In this document: positions 1 through 12,587 of the stretch, one piece after another
Layout of the letters: each line of letters begins with the position of its first letter
Position numbering within the stretch: position 1 is the first letter of the stretch
Origin: Ipomoea triloba
Lineage: Eukaryota > Streptophyta > Magnoliopsida > Solanales > Convolvulaceae
Direction of reading: 5' to 3'
Assembly (NCBI RefSeq): GCF_003576645.1
Contig: NC_044925.1
Location: forward strand, 9,694,852-9,758,851
Length of the DNA: 64,000 bases
Program-made: the position numbers and the translations under genes
The notes under the pieces: model-generated
What the model was told of the DNA's origin: nothing
Database searches by the model: none
Seen by the model: only the letters and a program-made list of their open reading frames with translations

Positions 1-234
1 TACTTAGTTTCTGACTAGAAGCAAGAGACCTTATTGAGGATACAAGTTTCTTTGACTAGACCGAAATCGGATCTGGACATGGGGATTACGGTCCTGCCCC
101 AAGTCTCATTCGTGATCCCTTGGACGAAGGTTCATCATTATGGTCCCTAGTTTGGCCCCACCTAGGTCCATAAAACTGATACCAACCCGAAAATGACATG
201 AGTATCTATACTTAAGTGTGCACACCCCCACGGC

Positions 235-400
235 CTACGCCTGACTGGGTGATATAGAAAACTTCCCTGCGCCTGACTGAGTGACGCAGAGACTCCTTAC
301 GCCTGACGAAGTGACGTAGAGACTCCCTACGCCTGACGAAGTGACNCGCCTGACTGAGTGACGCAGAGACTCCCTACGCCTGACGAAGTGACGTAGAGAC
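235..400. repeat. 30-bp tandem repeat inside the LTR
   Basis: About five copies of a 30-bp unit (CTACGCCTGACGAAGTGACG...) are seen. A single N at 346 interrupts the array, so the true copy number is uncertain. Confidence 0.85.
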
Positions 401-569
401 AACTGTACATATATTGAAGAAAACCATCGGTACTATAGCCCGAGGTAATATAAATGACAAGGTCCTCTTTGACTTCCTGAAACTAAGGTTTTGAAAACAT
501 TTTCCTTCCTTTCTCATCTTCCTTGAGTCAAAATCATTTTTGGACATTTTCCACAAAATCAAGTCCCCA

Positions 570-1210
570 TTTTGAAATCAATTACCATTCTCACCTTGGT
601 TCACAAGTCTTGTCTCTCAAAACATTTTCCATCATCACCCTACACGTATGTATATATGCATACCACACAACACTTTCCACATATTTATGCATATTCACTT
701 AAGGTACACATACCCAAATATATACATACTACAACACTTTATTTAATTATACATACATACTCATATATGTACATATATACACACATTACCCGTATATATA
801 CATATATACATAATACACATATATACATATATACACACACACCATATATATATATACACAACACGTATATATATATATATGCTGCCCCATACACACATAT
901 AATATGTATACATAATACGGTACATATACTACAATTATATATACATAATGTCATACGTTATACTACTTGTACCTACTTGTTGTATACTATATAAATACAT
1001 GTACATATATATACATCCTATACATATGATATATATATACTACATACACGTATATATGTATATATATATTGACATATACTATATTCACAATATAGGTAAT
1101 TTGGCCTACTAACAACATAACATAACATATTTCATAGTATAGATAATTACACATACTAGTACCATAACATGAAGTATACATATGTGTATTATGTAGAACA
1201 TAGTCATAAT
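570..1210. repeat. AT-rich microsatellite tract within the LTR
   Basis: Long runs of TATA, ATAC and CATA repeats with little other structure. ORFs here read as I/Y/H/T-rich low-complexity peptides on both strands and are not genes. The other antisense LTR has a comparable tract at about 52320-52770, so the expansion is a feature of this LTR family. Confidence 0.8.
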
Positions 1211-1264
1211 CCACGTCCTTAGCATCACCTAATCACCATTAACTCACTAACTACTTCACAATTA

Positions 1265-1535
1265 TCATTTAACACATCCATAATCATACTAAGCATAATT
1301 CAGAAAATTTTTAACACATCCATAATCATACTAAGCATAATTCAGAAAATTTCTAACACATCCATAATCATACTAAGCATAATTCAGAAAATTTCAGACA
1401 CATCCATAATCATACTAAGCATAATTCAGAAAATTTCAGCTTGGCGCATAATCATACTAAGCATAATTCAGAAAATTTCAGCTTGGCGCAGTCCGAAACT
1501 AAGCATAATTCAGAAAATTTCAGCTTGGCGCAGTC
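1265..1535. repeat. 42-bp tandem repeat inside the LTR
   Basis: About six copies of a unit containing CATAATTCAGAAAATTTC. The copies nearest 1535 also carry AGCTTGGCGCAGTCCG. The sense LTRs have this sequence once (for example near 16175-16200), so the array is a local expansion in this copy. Confidence 0.85.
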
Positions 1536-2869
1536 CGAAAGATTGAGCCGGTAAAAATAGTTCCCGAACTCTTTTCCACTTGAAATTTTTATGGTCGAAT
1601 CCCAACTTATAGTACTTGATGTCCATAAAAAGTTTTGGTCATTTTGGTTCACGAATAAACACAGAAAATTCCATCTTTGCCCTTGGCAGTGTGCTGTCCG
1701 GAATTTTTCTCTCTCTGGACCAGTTTTGGAGAAAAATTCGAAAACCATACTTATACTACTCCAATCATTATGAAATTTTATATGCAGGTTCTACACTTAT
1801 AGAACTACATGTCTAAAAAAAATAGGATTAAAATACCTTACCAATATTTCCCAATAAATCTCGGAAGTTACTGCCAGAATCTACCCTGATTTCCTTTCAC
1901 TATTTTCACAAGTATAAGCCTATATGGACATAAATATAACATATACAAGCATATCCAAGCTATGAACATGTATACAAAAATATTCCCAAAGCTCCAAAAA
2001 CACCATATTTCAACCAAAATCAATTATCCAAATTCAAGTGACTAATTCCAACTTAAGGGAATTCCTTACCTCAATTAGCTACTAAAATCCTTAGAAAGAG
2101 TCTTTGAGTGATTTCCCCCAAATTCTTCTTGAAACCCTAGACCAGAATCCAACATCATAACAACACAATTTAGGAAATCTAAACTTAGATTATGAATCTA
2201 GAGAGGAATATAAGACTATCTACCGAATAAAATTGGAATCTTACCGAACAATTTGAGAGTTGTGAACAAAGCTTGGCTATGGTTTTAACGGAGGAAAATG
2301 GTGAAAATCATCTCTCTTTCTCTCTTTGTGATTTCGGCAATGGGAAGAAGAAAAGGGAAACAAATGGCTTTTATACTCACATCACACATAATTGGCTTAT
2401 GTGATAAGATTAAGAAAAAAATAATAAAATAATAAAATATCTCAACTTGGACTGATCGGGATTGAAACAGATGAATTTTTGGTAGAAAATAATCCAGATA
2501 GAATAAATTCCGAAACTAAAAATTTATTCCAGACTAACCCTCAAAATTGGGCTAGGTTCGGTTCACTGCGGGAATTTCGCGGTGTACGATCAGAAATAAA
2601 TTTTCGCTGCTATGGGCTAATCTGATTAAATAGGAAATTCCAGAATAATAGTATGGTGTCTAGAAATCCATTTCCTAGGACAAACAAGTCCAAATACTAG
2701 TTCCTAAAAATTTTACGGTTCGTGACCAGGACGAACGATCGCAGCTTAATAATAACTATATTTCCTTATAAAAATCCTTTTGACGCATCGGTCACTCATC
2801 TCAGGAATGTCATAGCTTAAAGACATATTTCTCGAACCTTAATCTTATTCGAAAAGACGAGGGGTTACA

Positions 2870-3037
2870 CTTTATATGTAACAACTATTCAAAATTTACA
2901 TTCTTTATATGTGTTATTTATATACATCAACTTTAGTTTTCTTTGAATTCTTTATATGCATAACTCTTCAAAATTTGCATTCTTTATATGCAACAACTCT
3001 AACAATTTGTGAATTAATTTGTCAACTATAAATTATA

Positions 3038-3078
<41 letters not shown>

Positions 3079-3280
3079 TGGGCATTTTGGACTTTATACT
3101 ACTTGTTCCATCTCAATTCCCATGTATACCAAACATTGAACCAAACACGGGAATTTAAACTCCACTTTATTCCCCCATTATTATTTTTCCATGGAATTGC
3201 AATTCTTTTCCCACCAAATTTCTTCCCTCTAACCAAACGCCTCGTTAAGGTATTAAGAGACAATCTTATGATCCCACAAA
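2870..3280. other. Unassigned spacer with an AAT microsatellite
   Basis: AT-rich sequence between the antisense LTR and the hAT transposon. It contains an (AAT)n run at about 3038-3075. It ends with CCCACAAA (3273-3280), the target duplication of the hAT element. I see no gene here. Confidence 0.6.
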
Positions 3281-4523
3281 TAGGGCTGAACATCGGGCGG
3301 GTTCGGACGGATCAGGGTCGCGAGTGGACACCCCGATCGGATTTCGGGTTGAATGTTTGGGATCCTATCCGTTTATTTTTTAATCCCAAACCATCGGATA
3401 ATTGGCCGAACTATTCCGACGGATATCCAGTTAATCCGTCGGATAGTTCGGTTTTGTAAAAAAAAAAAAGCTTAAAAATTAATAATTTCTTCATAAATAT
3501 AATTTTTTTACAACATTACAGTCTTACAGTACACTTCAGAAATACACTAAATTAAACTTCAAAACTCAAAATTAAACATACAAACACTTCACAGTTCACA
3601 CTTCACAAAATAAACTACATTAGTACATTAAACTTCACAAAATGACATAATTGTATCATACAAGAACCTTGAATTTACAAACTTAAAACATAAAAGTTAC
3701 AAGCACAACACACTAGTGAGTACTGATGAGTGATGACTGAAACAGGCAGGCAAGCATCAACATTCTCCATTCTCCAAAAACCGGCAGCAGCAATTCAACA
3801 AATGAGTATACCACATTACCACTAACAATTGATATTATCTAATATTGAATTTTCTATTCCTCTTCCTGATAAGTAACAAAATTAAAGTACAATAATTAAT
3901 AAGTTCAAACATTGGAAAGTGAACAATTGATTAATTGAATTAATCAATAAGAGTGTTCAGATAGCTTTTTTTTCCATATCAAGTTAGAATTGAGGGCAAA
4001 TTGCTCAATGAGTATGACATAAACACCATACTACATAGGCAACATACCAAACACATTCTATATATTCAGATTTCATGGTGGAAGCATCATCATTGCACAA
4101 GAAACTAAGAAAGCAACAATTAAGGACAGAATAACTAAATGAGTACAATACAATGATACATTACCAGTCACCATTGATAAAGGGGACAAAGCCCAAAGGG
4201 AAAAATCACAAGTGATACCTAAGCTCAGTGGCAGCAATATTTAAAATGTTACCAAGCTATGAGCAGTTTCCAAATTCCACTTTCCAGCACTGATACAGAT
4301 AGTCATCACTCATTATTCATCAAATAACAAAGTCAAATGGTTTATGACTTTATGCTTTAATAATTTAAATAGAAGAAATAAGTAAGTAACCATACAAGAA
4401 TAGTAGGTAGTGAAGATCCAACTCCAGAGCTGGATGTGCTGCACAACTCTGCAAAATGCAAATTACAAAACAAAAAACACAAGTTAAAATATAAAAAAAC
4501 AGTAATTAGTTAAAACAAACAAC

Positions 4524-6626
4524 TTAAAACTTAAAATAGTTACCTTTCTCAATCCTTTCAACATCATCAATGTTTTCTTCCACAGATATAGGTTGATTAG
4601 CTAACCTCAGCCAATCCTGTGCACACACAAGTGCCTCAACAATTTTAGGAGTTAGGGAACTCCTAAAAGCATCTAGTACCCTGCCACTGGTACTGAATGA
4701 TGATTCTGATGCAACAGTAGAAATTGGAACAACAAGTAAATCCCTTGCCATTTTAGATAGCACAGGGAACCTATAAGAATTCAGCTTCCACCATCCACAA
4801 TAATCTCAGCCAAATACACTTTCAACTCAGTTTTTTTCCTTGACAAATCCCCACTCTCCAATCTCTGTTTCTTAATTTGAGATTTCAGTAAGGATTGAGG
4901 TCTCCCAACAGAAACAGAATCAGAAGTGATAGAGGGGGCAGATTTGTAAGATTGTTCCTGAACAGAAAGGACAGGAAAACAGGTCACATAATCTTCAAAC
5001 AACTCCTTAAGGCCAACCATAACATTATCAAACATTGATTTACCCTTTTCCTCACCATATAACTAATTAAACTATATGGGCATATATTCTGTTTTGTCCC
5101 TGTGGTCTAAAATATTAGCATAAAATATTAGAAAATTCATTTTTCAAGCTGGCCCCAATACTTATCAAATTTTGCCCTCCTATTTGTACCCATCAACTTA
5201 ACACTGCCATCAGCTTCCACCATATTTTTCAATAGACAAGACAGATTAGAAACTTCAAAGAAAAAGGTATTAGCAGTCAATACAATGAACCGAAAATTCT
5301 AACAGTCATTTCATAAAAGGATTTAAGAATCTTAACCAAAGAAGCAATGGACTCCCAATCCCTGAAATCAGGTATATTTTCACCTAAATCACCCTTAAAT
5401 GAACTGTCATGATCTTTATACACTTCAAACACTTTCTGAAATAACAAAGTAGTATGTAGCATCATATAGGTGGAGTTCCACCTAGTAGGAACATCAAGAC
5501 ACAAGGAATTTTTAGCTTCCACCCCAATTAGATCAACTAGATCCCTAAACTTCTGTTCCCTAGCAAGTGAGCTCCTCACATACCTAACAGCATCCCTCAC
5601 TTTCTTAACAGCACTGTCACATTCTTTCAACCCATCCTGTACAACAAAGTTAAGGATGTGAGCAATGCACCTCATGTGCAAATACTTACACCTAACAGTA
5701 GAACAACCCCATGACACCAACTTCTTCTTTAAGAAACCTAGGGCAGTATCATTACTAGAAGCATTATCAACTGTCACACTAAAGACTGATTTTAGACCAC
5801 AGTCCAAAAGACAACTCTCTAAAGCCTTTGCAATATTTTCCCCCTTGTGGGAATAGATTGGAACAAATGAAATGATCTTCTTTTGGAGCTTTCACTCACT
5901 GTCAATGAAATGTGCAGTTATACACATGTAGTTTATTCTCTGGACTGAGGTCCAAGTATCAGTTGTGATATTGACCCTTTGACTGCTAGTCCTAAAAAAC
6001 TTCTTCAAGTTAACCCTCTCATCAGAAAATATCTTGAAAATATCCCTGCTGATAGTCCATCTTGAAGGGATTTTAAACATAGGACAACAACCTAACACAA
6101 ACTTCCTAAATCCTTGTCCCTCAACAATCCTAAATGGCAGTTCATCCACAATAATCATCTCAATTAAGGCTCTCCTTATCAAGTCTTGATCAAACACCCA
6201 AGTACCCAACACCCCTTCAGTGCCTTGACTATTTTTAGCTCCAGCAGAAGAAGGGACGGGTTGGAATGTCAGCAGAGATTGCCTTGTATCCTTAGAGTGA
6301 GGATTTTTAAGGCAGTTTAAAATGTGATTTCTCAGAGAAGATGTCTAGTGTTTCTTGGACTCACATGCAAACATCTTCAAACAATATAAATATTTTGCCT
6401 TGATGACAATGTCCTCATTGTTTTTGATATTTTCAAAGTGATCCCATGCAGGAGATCTAGTGTCAACCTCTTTCCTTTTCTTTAGAACAGATGGACGCAA
6501 TGGCTGCTGAGGCTGAGAATTATTTGTCTGTATAGCTGGGGCTTCCACCTCAGGTTGACTCCCAGATAGACCATTAATACTTCCATCTAAAAAGGGGAAA
6601 GTATTAGTGAATGGGAAGTCACTCAT
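4524..6626 (-). pseudogene. hAT transposase pseudogene (BED finger, RNase H-like core, dimerisation domain)
   Basis: Reading leftward, the N-terminus (6626-6345) carries a BED-type zinc finger. The first cysteine of its expected CxxC pair is a tyrosine, so zinc binding is probably lost. An in-frame TAG follows the finger's KKH motif. The 6212-5277 part holds the RNase H-like core, with aspartates in TTDTW and VTVDNASSND and the conserved CxAHxLN region. It has an in-frame TGA where relatives have a tryptophan codon (near 5893). The reading frame then breaks several times between 5280 and 5035. The C-terminal dimerisation domain (4763-4524) is recognisable from ASESSFSTSGRV and AQDWLR. Nearly all fragments share one frame, so this was one protein. 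It cannot be functional as it stands. Confidence 0.92.
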
Positions 6627-6912
6627 GGAAAATCATCAACAAATTAGACACAAGAATCTAGCATGCATACAACATATTATTACATAATTACTTAACAGTC
6701 AGAATTGAGAGAAATCCAGATTTAGGAAAATGAGACAATTGAATTTACTTGATCATGTATACTCTAGATTTCATGTAATGCACATTTTAGATATCATAGT
6801 TACCATTTAAGGGTCCAATATCCATTAACTTGATGTTATAAAATCCAGATCATGAACATGTCCCTCAATTCATCATTTCTGGATTTTATTTAAAGAATTA
6901 AAGGCTTCCACC

Positions 6913-7430
6913 AAAGTAAACTGGAGATCTCACAGATTACATAAAACTGAGGGACATATCACAAATTGGATATCAAAGTAAACTGGAGATCTCACAGATT
7001 ACGTAAAACTTAGGGACATATCACAAATTAGATATCAAAGTAAACTAAGATCTCACAGATTACATAAAACTGAGGGACATATCACAAATTGGATATCAAA
7101 GTAAGCTGGAGATCTCACAGATTACATAAAACTTAGAGACATATCACAAATTGGATATCAAAGTACATTGGAGATCTCACAGATTACATAAAACTTTGGG
7201 ACATATCATAAATTGGATATCAAAGTAAACTGGAGATCTCACAGATTACATAAAACTTAGGGGTATATCACAAATTGGATACTGGAGATCTCACAGATTA
7301 CATAAAACTTACGGACATATCACAAATTGGATATCAAAGTAAACTGGAAATCTCACAGATTACATAAAATTGAGAGACATATCACAAATTGGATATCAAA
7401 GTAAACTGGAGATCTCACAGATTACATATA
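6913..7430. repeat. 62-bp minisatellite upstream of the hAT transposase
   Basis: About eight copies of a 62-bp unit containing GAGATCTCACAGATTACAT and ATCACAAATTGGATATC. One copy is shortened near 7270. The array lies between the transposase N-terminus and the right terminus, within the probable promoter side of the transposon. Confidence 0.9.
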
Positions 7431-8080
7431 ACTTAAGAAATCAAACTAGGGTTTCAGATAAGTCAGTGCTTCCACCAGAAATCACAATATATCAGCAATA
7501 CATATCACAAATCCGAAATAGATAAAAATAAACTTCAGAAATCAAACAAGGGTTTTAGATAAGTCAGTGCTTCCATCAGAAATCACAACATATCAGCAAT
7601 ACATCACACAAAAAAATCACAAAATTGAAATATATGAATAAATTAAATTAGGGTTTTTGCGATTTACTTCGTTTCTCACAAATTCCCCGAAGAACAAGGG
7701 CTTCTAGCACATATATCACCACTCGAATAGTCCTAGACACCACCACGGCACCACTCCACCAGAGCTTGAGGGCTTCCGCCACTCGAAGAGTCGAATTATC
7801 GAGCAAAACCAATGCCCACAGGACTACGAGTCTACGACTACCAGAGTACACAACTCAGAGAGAAAGAGACTCACTGTGAGTGAATTAGTGAAATCGGAGA
7901 AGGGAAGTCGAGAAGATAGTAGAGAGAAATCAGAGAATGAGTCAATGAGAGATAGAGAGAATCAGACAATGAGAAAGTGAGAAACCCTAACTAGGGTTGT
8001 GCAAGAGCCAAGAGGACAGAAACATAGAGTCACAGAGGTCGTGACTGCGTAAATGAGGATACACTAAACATAGTATCAAC

Positions 8081-8082
<2 letters not shown>

Positions 8083-8145
<63 letters not shown>

Positions 8146-8146
8146 A
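8083..8146. repeat. TA/CA microsatellite in the hAT right arm
   Basis: An almost pure (TA)n run followed by (CA)n, about 60 bp. Confidence 0.9.
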
Positions 8147-8447
8147 TAAGCACAAACGACGTCGTATCCTAGCAGCCCTACGTAGCCCTAATTTAGTTCG
8201 GGTAATCGGGCGGGTCGGAAGCAAAAATACCCCACCCAATCTGAAATTGTTAAACCGACGTCGTTTTGACCTTCGGTTCGGTTAACAGATTTCGGGTTCG
8301 GCTCGGTTCGGCAATGTTAAATCGGATTGCGGTCCGGTCGGGTTACTCGGGTCGGTCGGTTCTTGCGCAGCCCTACCCACAAATGCCCATCAAATTCCTT
8401 CAGTGTTCAATCAAAGTCAGGTATACATGTCACTCGCAATCGTTATA

Positions 8448-9134
8448 TCATGGACTAGGGTCCATAGTGCACTGTGGACCCTGGTCCGAAACAACGTCGT
8501 TTCGATGTTAGTGGACGCGGACGTGGACGCGAATGACTTTAGGGAATTCATTATCTAGAATACACAAAATCCTTGTCTAGAATACACAGAATGACTTGAG
8601 TGAATACACACAATATTTACACAACTACACATAAATCATCCTCTTAACATTTGAATACACAAAACATGTCACAACCTATATTTACCCTAACATGAATACA
8701 CAGAATCGTAGTCTACAATACACAAAATGCCTTCAAAGAATACACAGAATATGAAAACACCAAATACAAAAACACATCACCCCTGTATTTAAGTACCACT
8801 AACATGAATACACAGAATCATTGTCTAGAATACACAGAATGACTTGAGGGAATACACAGAATATTGATACAACTACACAGAAATCACTGTCCTAACTTTT
8901 GAATACACAAAACACGTAACAACCTATGTTTAAGTACCCCTAACATGAATACACAGAATCGTAGTCTACAATACACAGAATGTCTTCAAAGAATACAAAG
9001 AATATTAACACAAATAAACAGACCGGCCGAAACGGGAAACGTGATTTCCAAAAAAACAAACCATTAATTAAAATGACCAAAACGACGTGATTTTGGTACG
9101 GGATACACAATGCATTGTGCATCCTAGTCCACGA
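8448..9134. mobile_element. MITE-like element with imperfect ~58-bp inverted ends and a tandem interior
   Basis: The left end TCATGGACTAGGGTCC and the inverted right end TCGTGGACTAGGATGC are alignable for roughly 58 bp with scattered differences. They include a shared CGTCGTTT block. The ends are flanked by TATA (8444-8447 and 9135-9138), which fits a TA or TATA target duplication. The interior (about 8540-9010) is built from diverged copies of GAATACACAGAAT and longer units around it. No ORF. The superfamily is not certain because the duplication is so short and simple. Confidence 0.6.
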
Positions 9135-9558
9135 TATAAATTTCCATGTCCCTGGTCCCTGTCTTTATTGATGATTTTCACTACTGCTTCCGAGCCCAAC
9201 ATCTTTTAATTGTACAGTTTAAATTTTAATGACATGACTCGGTGAAATTTATAATCAAACATCATACTCGTTTTTTTTTTTAAATTAGTTAATAATAAAT
9301 ATATATTACAATATAACTGAAGTAAGTCAATTTGGATTTCCCTTGATCCTTTATGCTTTTCAAGCTAAACAACGTGTGAATAAAAGGATAGTTCAGTGTG
9401 AAATAATAGAAGGGATTCAATATATTTATCTCTATAGAATTATACATAGATCTACTATTTATACCAGGGTCGGATTTTAGGGCGTGCAAGATGGCAACAA
9501 CAAAGGGCCCCAAAATTTTGTGGGTTCCTAGTCTAGTCTTGGCCTAATAGTTAGTATA
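9135..9558. other. Unassigned spacer
   Basis: AT-rich sequence with no recognised gene. It ends with GTTAGTATA (9550-9558), one arm of the direct repeat flanking the next element. Confidence 0.5.
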
Positions 9559-9812
9559 GACAAATTATTGTGTGGACCATGGTCCACACAGCTGTGTGGA
9601 CCATAATAAAATGTACATTTTTAATGTACTAAATGTACATTATTTTTGTACTGAATGTATATTATTTTTATACTATAAAAATAATGTACATTTAGTATAC
9701 AAATAATATATATTCCCTGAATACAATGTACATTATTTTTATATTGAATGTACATTATTTGATAGTATGGTCCACACAGCTGTGTGGACCATGGTTCGCA
9801 CAATAGTGATTG
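9559..9812. mobile_element. Small MULE-type MITE with palindromic ends
   Basis: The ends are about 47-bp inverted repeats sharing GGTCCACACAGCTGTGTGG, itself a near-perfect palindrome, plus ATTGTG further out. A 9-bp direct repeat, GTTAGTATA, flanks the element at 9550-9558 and 9813-9821. Nine-base target duplications are typical of Mutator-like elements. The core is AT-rich, repeats ATGTACATT-like words and has no ORF, so it would depend on a transposase supplied elsewhere. Confidence 0.75.
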
Positions 9813-9990
9813 GTTAGTATATGTATTTGTGATTATATTGGCCCAAAATTAAGTTTTTTGCATTTTTCTCTTCGCAATTTTTCTTCAATTTGCAGTTTAT
9901 TTATACTTTGATAGGACCTCACTTATTTACCAGCACAGGGTCACGCAAATAAAAAAAAAAGACCCTGATTTATACAAGTATTAACCTAAT

Positions 9991-10125
9991 GGGCCGCCAA
10001 AGACCTTGTGGTCTAGTGGCACCCGGTTGCACCCTCACATGGGAGGGGTGGTTTCGAGCCTCAGTGAAGGTGATATTGGAAAATAGCTATGAAGAGATAC
10101 TACATTGTAACAAGGTCAATAGTAC
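9991..10125 (+). mobile_element. tRNA-derived SINE relic
   Basis: TGGTCTAGTGGC at 10009-10020 resembles a polymerase III A box. GTTTCGAGCCT at 10051-10061 resembles a B box (GGTTCGANNCC). The spacing of about 30 bp between them is tRNA-like. The sequence around the boxes does not fold as a complete tRNA, and it continues into unrelated sequence, as in plant SINEs. The ends and any target duplication could not be fixed by eye. Confidence 0.55.
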
Positions 10126-10172
10126 TCTTAATTGGCCCACCCAACTCCTCTATGAATTCTAAGAGCCACATG

Positions 10173-12572
10173 TGTAACCCCTCGTCTATTTCGATAAGTT
10201 TGAGGTTCAGAAAATATGTCTTTAAGCTATGACATTCATAAGATAAGTGACCGATGCTTCAAAATAAATTTTTTTTTTAAGGAAGTATAGTTGTTATTAA
10301 GTTGCGATCGTTCGTGCCGGTCACGAACCGTAAAATTTTAGGAGCTGGTATTCGGACCCGATTATCCTAGGAAATGGATTATTAGACACCATATTATTAT
10401 TCTTGAACTTCCTATTCAATTAAATCAGCCCATAGCAGCGAAAATTTATTTTGATCATACATCGCTAAAATTTCGCGGTGTACCGAACCTAGCCCAATTT
10501 TGAGGGTTAGTCTGGAATAAATTTTTGGTTTCGAGAATTATTCTATCCAGATTATTTTCTACCGAAACTTTATCTGTTTGGACCCCAACTGATAAGTTTA
10601 AAAATACACCATTATTTTATTCTATTTTAATTCTTCCATGCAAACAGTCCCCTCAAAGTACTAAGTGTCTAAAACATGTTTATTCCCCTTGTCCTTTTGG
10701 TCTTGCCTTGGCCGAAATACCAAGAGAGGGAGAGAGTGTGAGCTTTCATCTTCTTCATCCTCTTCTTCCTCACTTCAAGCTTCCATAGCCAATCTCCACA
10801 CAAGTCTTCAACTATTCGGTAAGTTTGCGGTTTTATTCGGTTAAAAAGTCTTGATTTCTTCCCTAGAACTTGATTGTAGGTAAAGATTTCTTAAATATGT
10901 TGTTATGGTGGTGTATTCTACCTAGGGTTTTTTCGGTGAAACTTGGGGATAAAGGTTCAAGACTAGTTTTACGGTGATATTACACACTTGTGAGGTAAGG
11001 AATTCCCTTAAGTTGGAATTAGTCACTTGAATTTGGATAATTGATTTTAGTTGAAATATGGTGTTTTTGGAGCTTTGGGAATATTTTCGTATACAAGTTC
11101 ATAGCTTGGATATGCTTGTATATGTTGTATTTATGTCTATATAAGCTTATACTTGTGGAAATAGAGAAAGGAAATCAGGACAGATTTCTGTCAGTAACTT
11201 CCGTGAATTTCTGGGAAAAATTGGTAAATTAGTTTGGTCCAATTTTTTTTATACATGTATTTCTATAAGTGTAGAAGCCGCATATAAACTTTCATAATTT
11301 TTGGAGTAGTATAAGTATGGTTTTCGGAATTTTTCCCAAAACTGGTCCAGAGAAGGAAAAATGCTGGACAGCACACTGCCAAGGGCAAAAATGGAATTTT
11401 CTGTGTAAATTCGTGAACCTAGGTGACCAAAACTTTTTATGAACATCAAGTACTATGAGTTAGGGTTCTACCATAAAAATTTCAAGTGAAAAAGAGTTCG
11501 GGAACTATTTTTACCGGCTCAATCTTTCGGACTGCGCAAAACTGTAATTTCTGGACAGAAACTGTCAAAATCAATTTTGACAAAAATATTTTTTTTGTAA
11601 CAAAACTAGTGACGAAATTTTGGGATGTCACAACCATATTTGGATGAAATAAATTATTTTGAAAATACTATTTGATTCCAGGAAAGAAAAAGAAAAATGT
11701 TTTCAAACCCTTAGTTTCTGGAATAAGGTGGGGACCTTCGGGAAGGCTTAAACGCCACGGCCCGGGGTTGGAATAAGGTTGGACCTATGGGAGGGCTGGA
11801 GTGCCATGGCCCTAGGTTGGGATAAGGAGACCGACGGGAAGGCAGGGAAATGCCACTGCCCAAGGTTTGAGAAGGAGAATTGAGAAATGTTCAAAGTGCT
11901 TACTCAGGGGAAACTAAGTGGAAAATTTTTGAGTATGAAAATTATTGCTACTCTGGGCTGCGGTTCAGAGTATTATAAGCATTAGAGCTGCGGTTCTATT
12001 TGCAAATGATGAAATTCCTGGAAATGTGAAATTTTGCAAACTTGTCTGAAAAGGGCATGAAAATTATTTTGAGTGGCAAGTTATGACTTCATTCTTATTT
12101 GAGAAAAGCTTTATATGATTTAACGTTTATACGCTATTATACTATCTATAAATCGTTTCGTTACAGGCAGATTTTCAAATCATGGTAAAACTTTATAAAG
12201 CTTTTAGATTATCTATGTTTTCAAACCTTTGTCTACTTTTAAGTGACAAATGGATTTCCTTACTTAGCCGTCGCGCTAACTGCACTTCAATGTGTTTCTT
12301 ATCAGTTGCAAATTAGTGTGGGCCCCTGTAGCCGATGAGCTCGGAATAGAAGGGAAGTACAGGTTGAGGTCTACTCTTTGATGTAGACAGGGATTGTTAT
12401 TAATGTTGTAAGTTTAGCCTGTGCACTTAGAGTGGAGTTTGTCAAAGAGGTGATAGAATTCACTCTAGGTGTGGCGGTAGCACCCGATTTTCTGTTGATA
12501 TGATGTAAGCTTCCGCAGCGTTTTATTACGGATTTTGTAATAAATGTAAGAGTTGAAAATTGGGGTGTTACA
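10173..12572 (+). repeat. 5' LTR of a Tekay/Del-like gypsy element (Tekay-1)
   Basis: Starts TGTAACCCCTCG and ends GGGGTGTTACA, about 2.4 kb. It is followed after three bases by a tRNA-Met primer site. The 11060-11560 block is shared with the other Tekay LTRs in the window. The 11700-11880 part has GGNAAGGC...CACGGCCC-type repeats. Five bases before it are ACATG. No matching 3' LTR is found in the window, so the element is truncated or chimeric to its right. Confidence 0.88.
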
Positions 12573-12575
12573 AGT

Positions 12576-12587
12576 TGGTATCAGAGC
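12576..12587 (+). other. Primer binding site (initiator tRNA-Met)
   Basis: TGGTATCAGAGC, three bases after the LTR end, is the usual complement of the 3' end of plant initiator tRNA-Met. Confidence 0.9.

Larger units (their letters stand above)
1..2869 (-). repeat. Antisense LTR of a Tekay/Del-like gypsy element, left end outside the window
   Basis: Read on the minus strand, the stretch begins at 2869 with TGTAACCCCTCGTC. This is the same terminus as the sense LTR at 10173. It continues through a block (about 1490-1990) that matches the sense LTRs near 11060-11560, 15720-16260 and 39120-39660. The part around 180-240 matches the antisense solo LTR near 51830-51880. The other terminus lies left of base 1, so it is unclear whether this is a solo LTR or the 5' LTR of a minus-strand element. 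The five bases just outside (CTTTA, 2870-2874) would be the target duplication. No coding capacity is seen; the short ORFs here are chance readings of LTR sequence. Confidence 0.85.
3281..8375 (-). mobile_element. Complete but inactive hAT-superfamily DNA transposon (5,095 bp)
   Basis: Both ends are visible. The left begins TAGGGCTGAACA and the right, on the minus strand, begins TAGGGCTGCGCA (10 of 12 identical). Both are flanked by the same 8 bp, CCCACAAA (3273-3280 and 8376-8383). Terminal sequence and 8-bp duplication are typical of plant hAT elements. Both subterminal regions are rich in CGGGT/TTCGG motifs (3290-3450 and 8200-8365), as expected for transposase-binding repeats. The element holds a broken transposase on the minus strand (4524-6626). 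The 3293-4523 stretch is AT-rich with no ORF. A 62-bp minisatellite and a TA microsatellite lie on the transposase promoter side. Sequences at 7650-8080 may be the 5' untranslated region. Confidence 0.93.

Noticed and set aside
572..1214. ORFs of 60-140 aa on both strands
   Set aside because: They are translations of TATA/CATA microsatellite and have no protein-like composition.
3103..3459. 118-aa ORF across the hAT left end
   Set aside because: It spans the transposon boundary at 3281, so it is an accidental fusion of spacer and terminal repeat.
6913..7430. Regular repeats resembling a CRISPR array
   Set aside because: Units are contiguous with no unique spacers, and this is a plant transposon; it is a minisatellite. 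The same applies to 1265-1535 and 45125-45385.
9991..10070. Possible tRNA gene
   Set aside because: A- and B-box-like words are present but no complete cloverleaf or acceptor stem; a SINE relic fits better.
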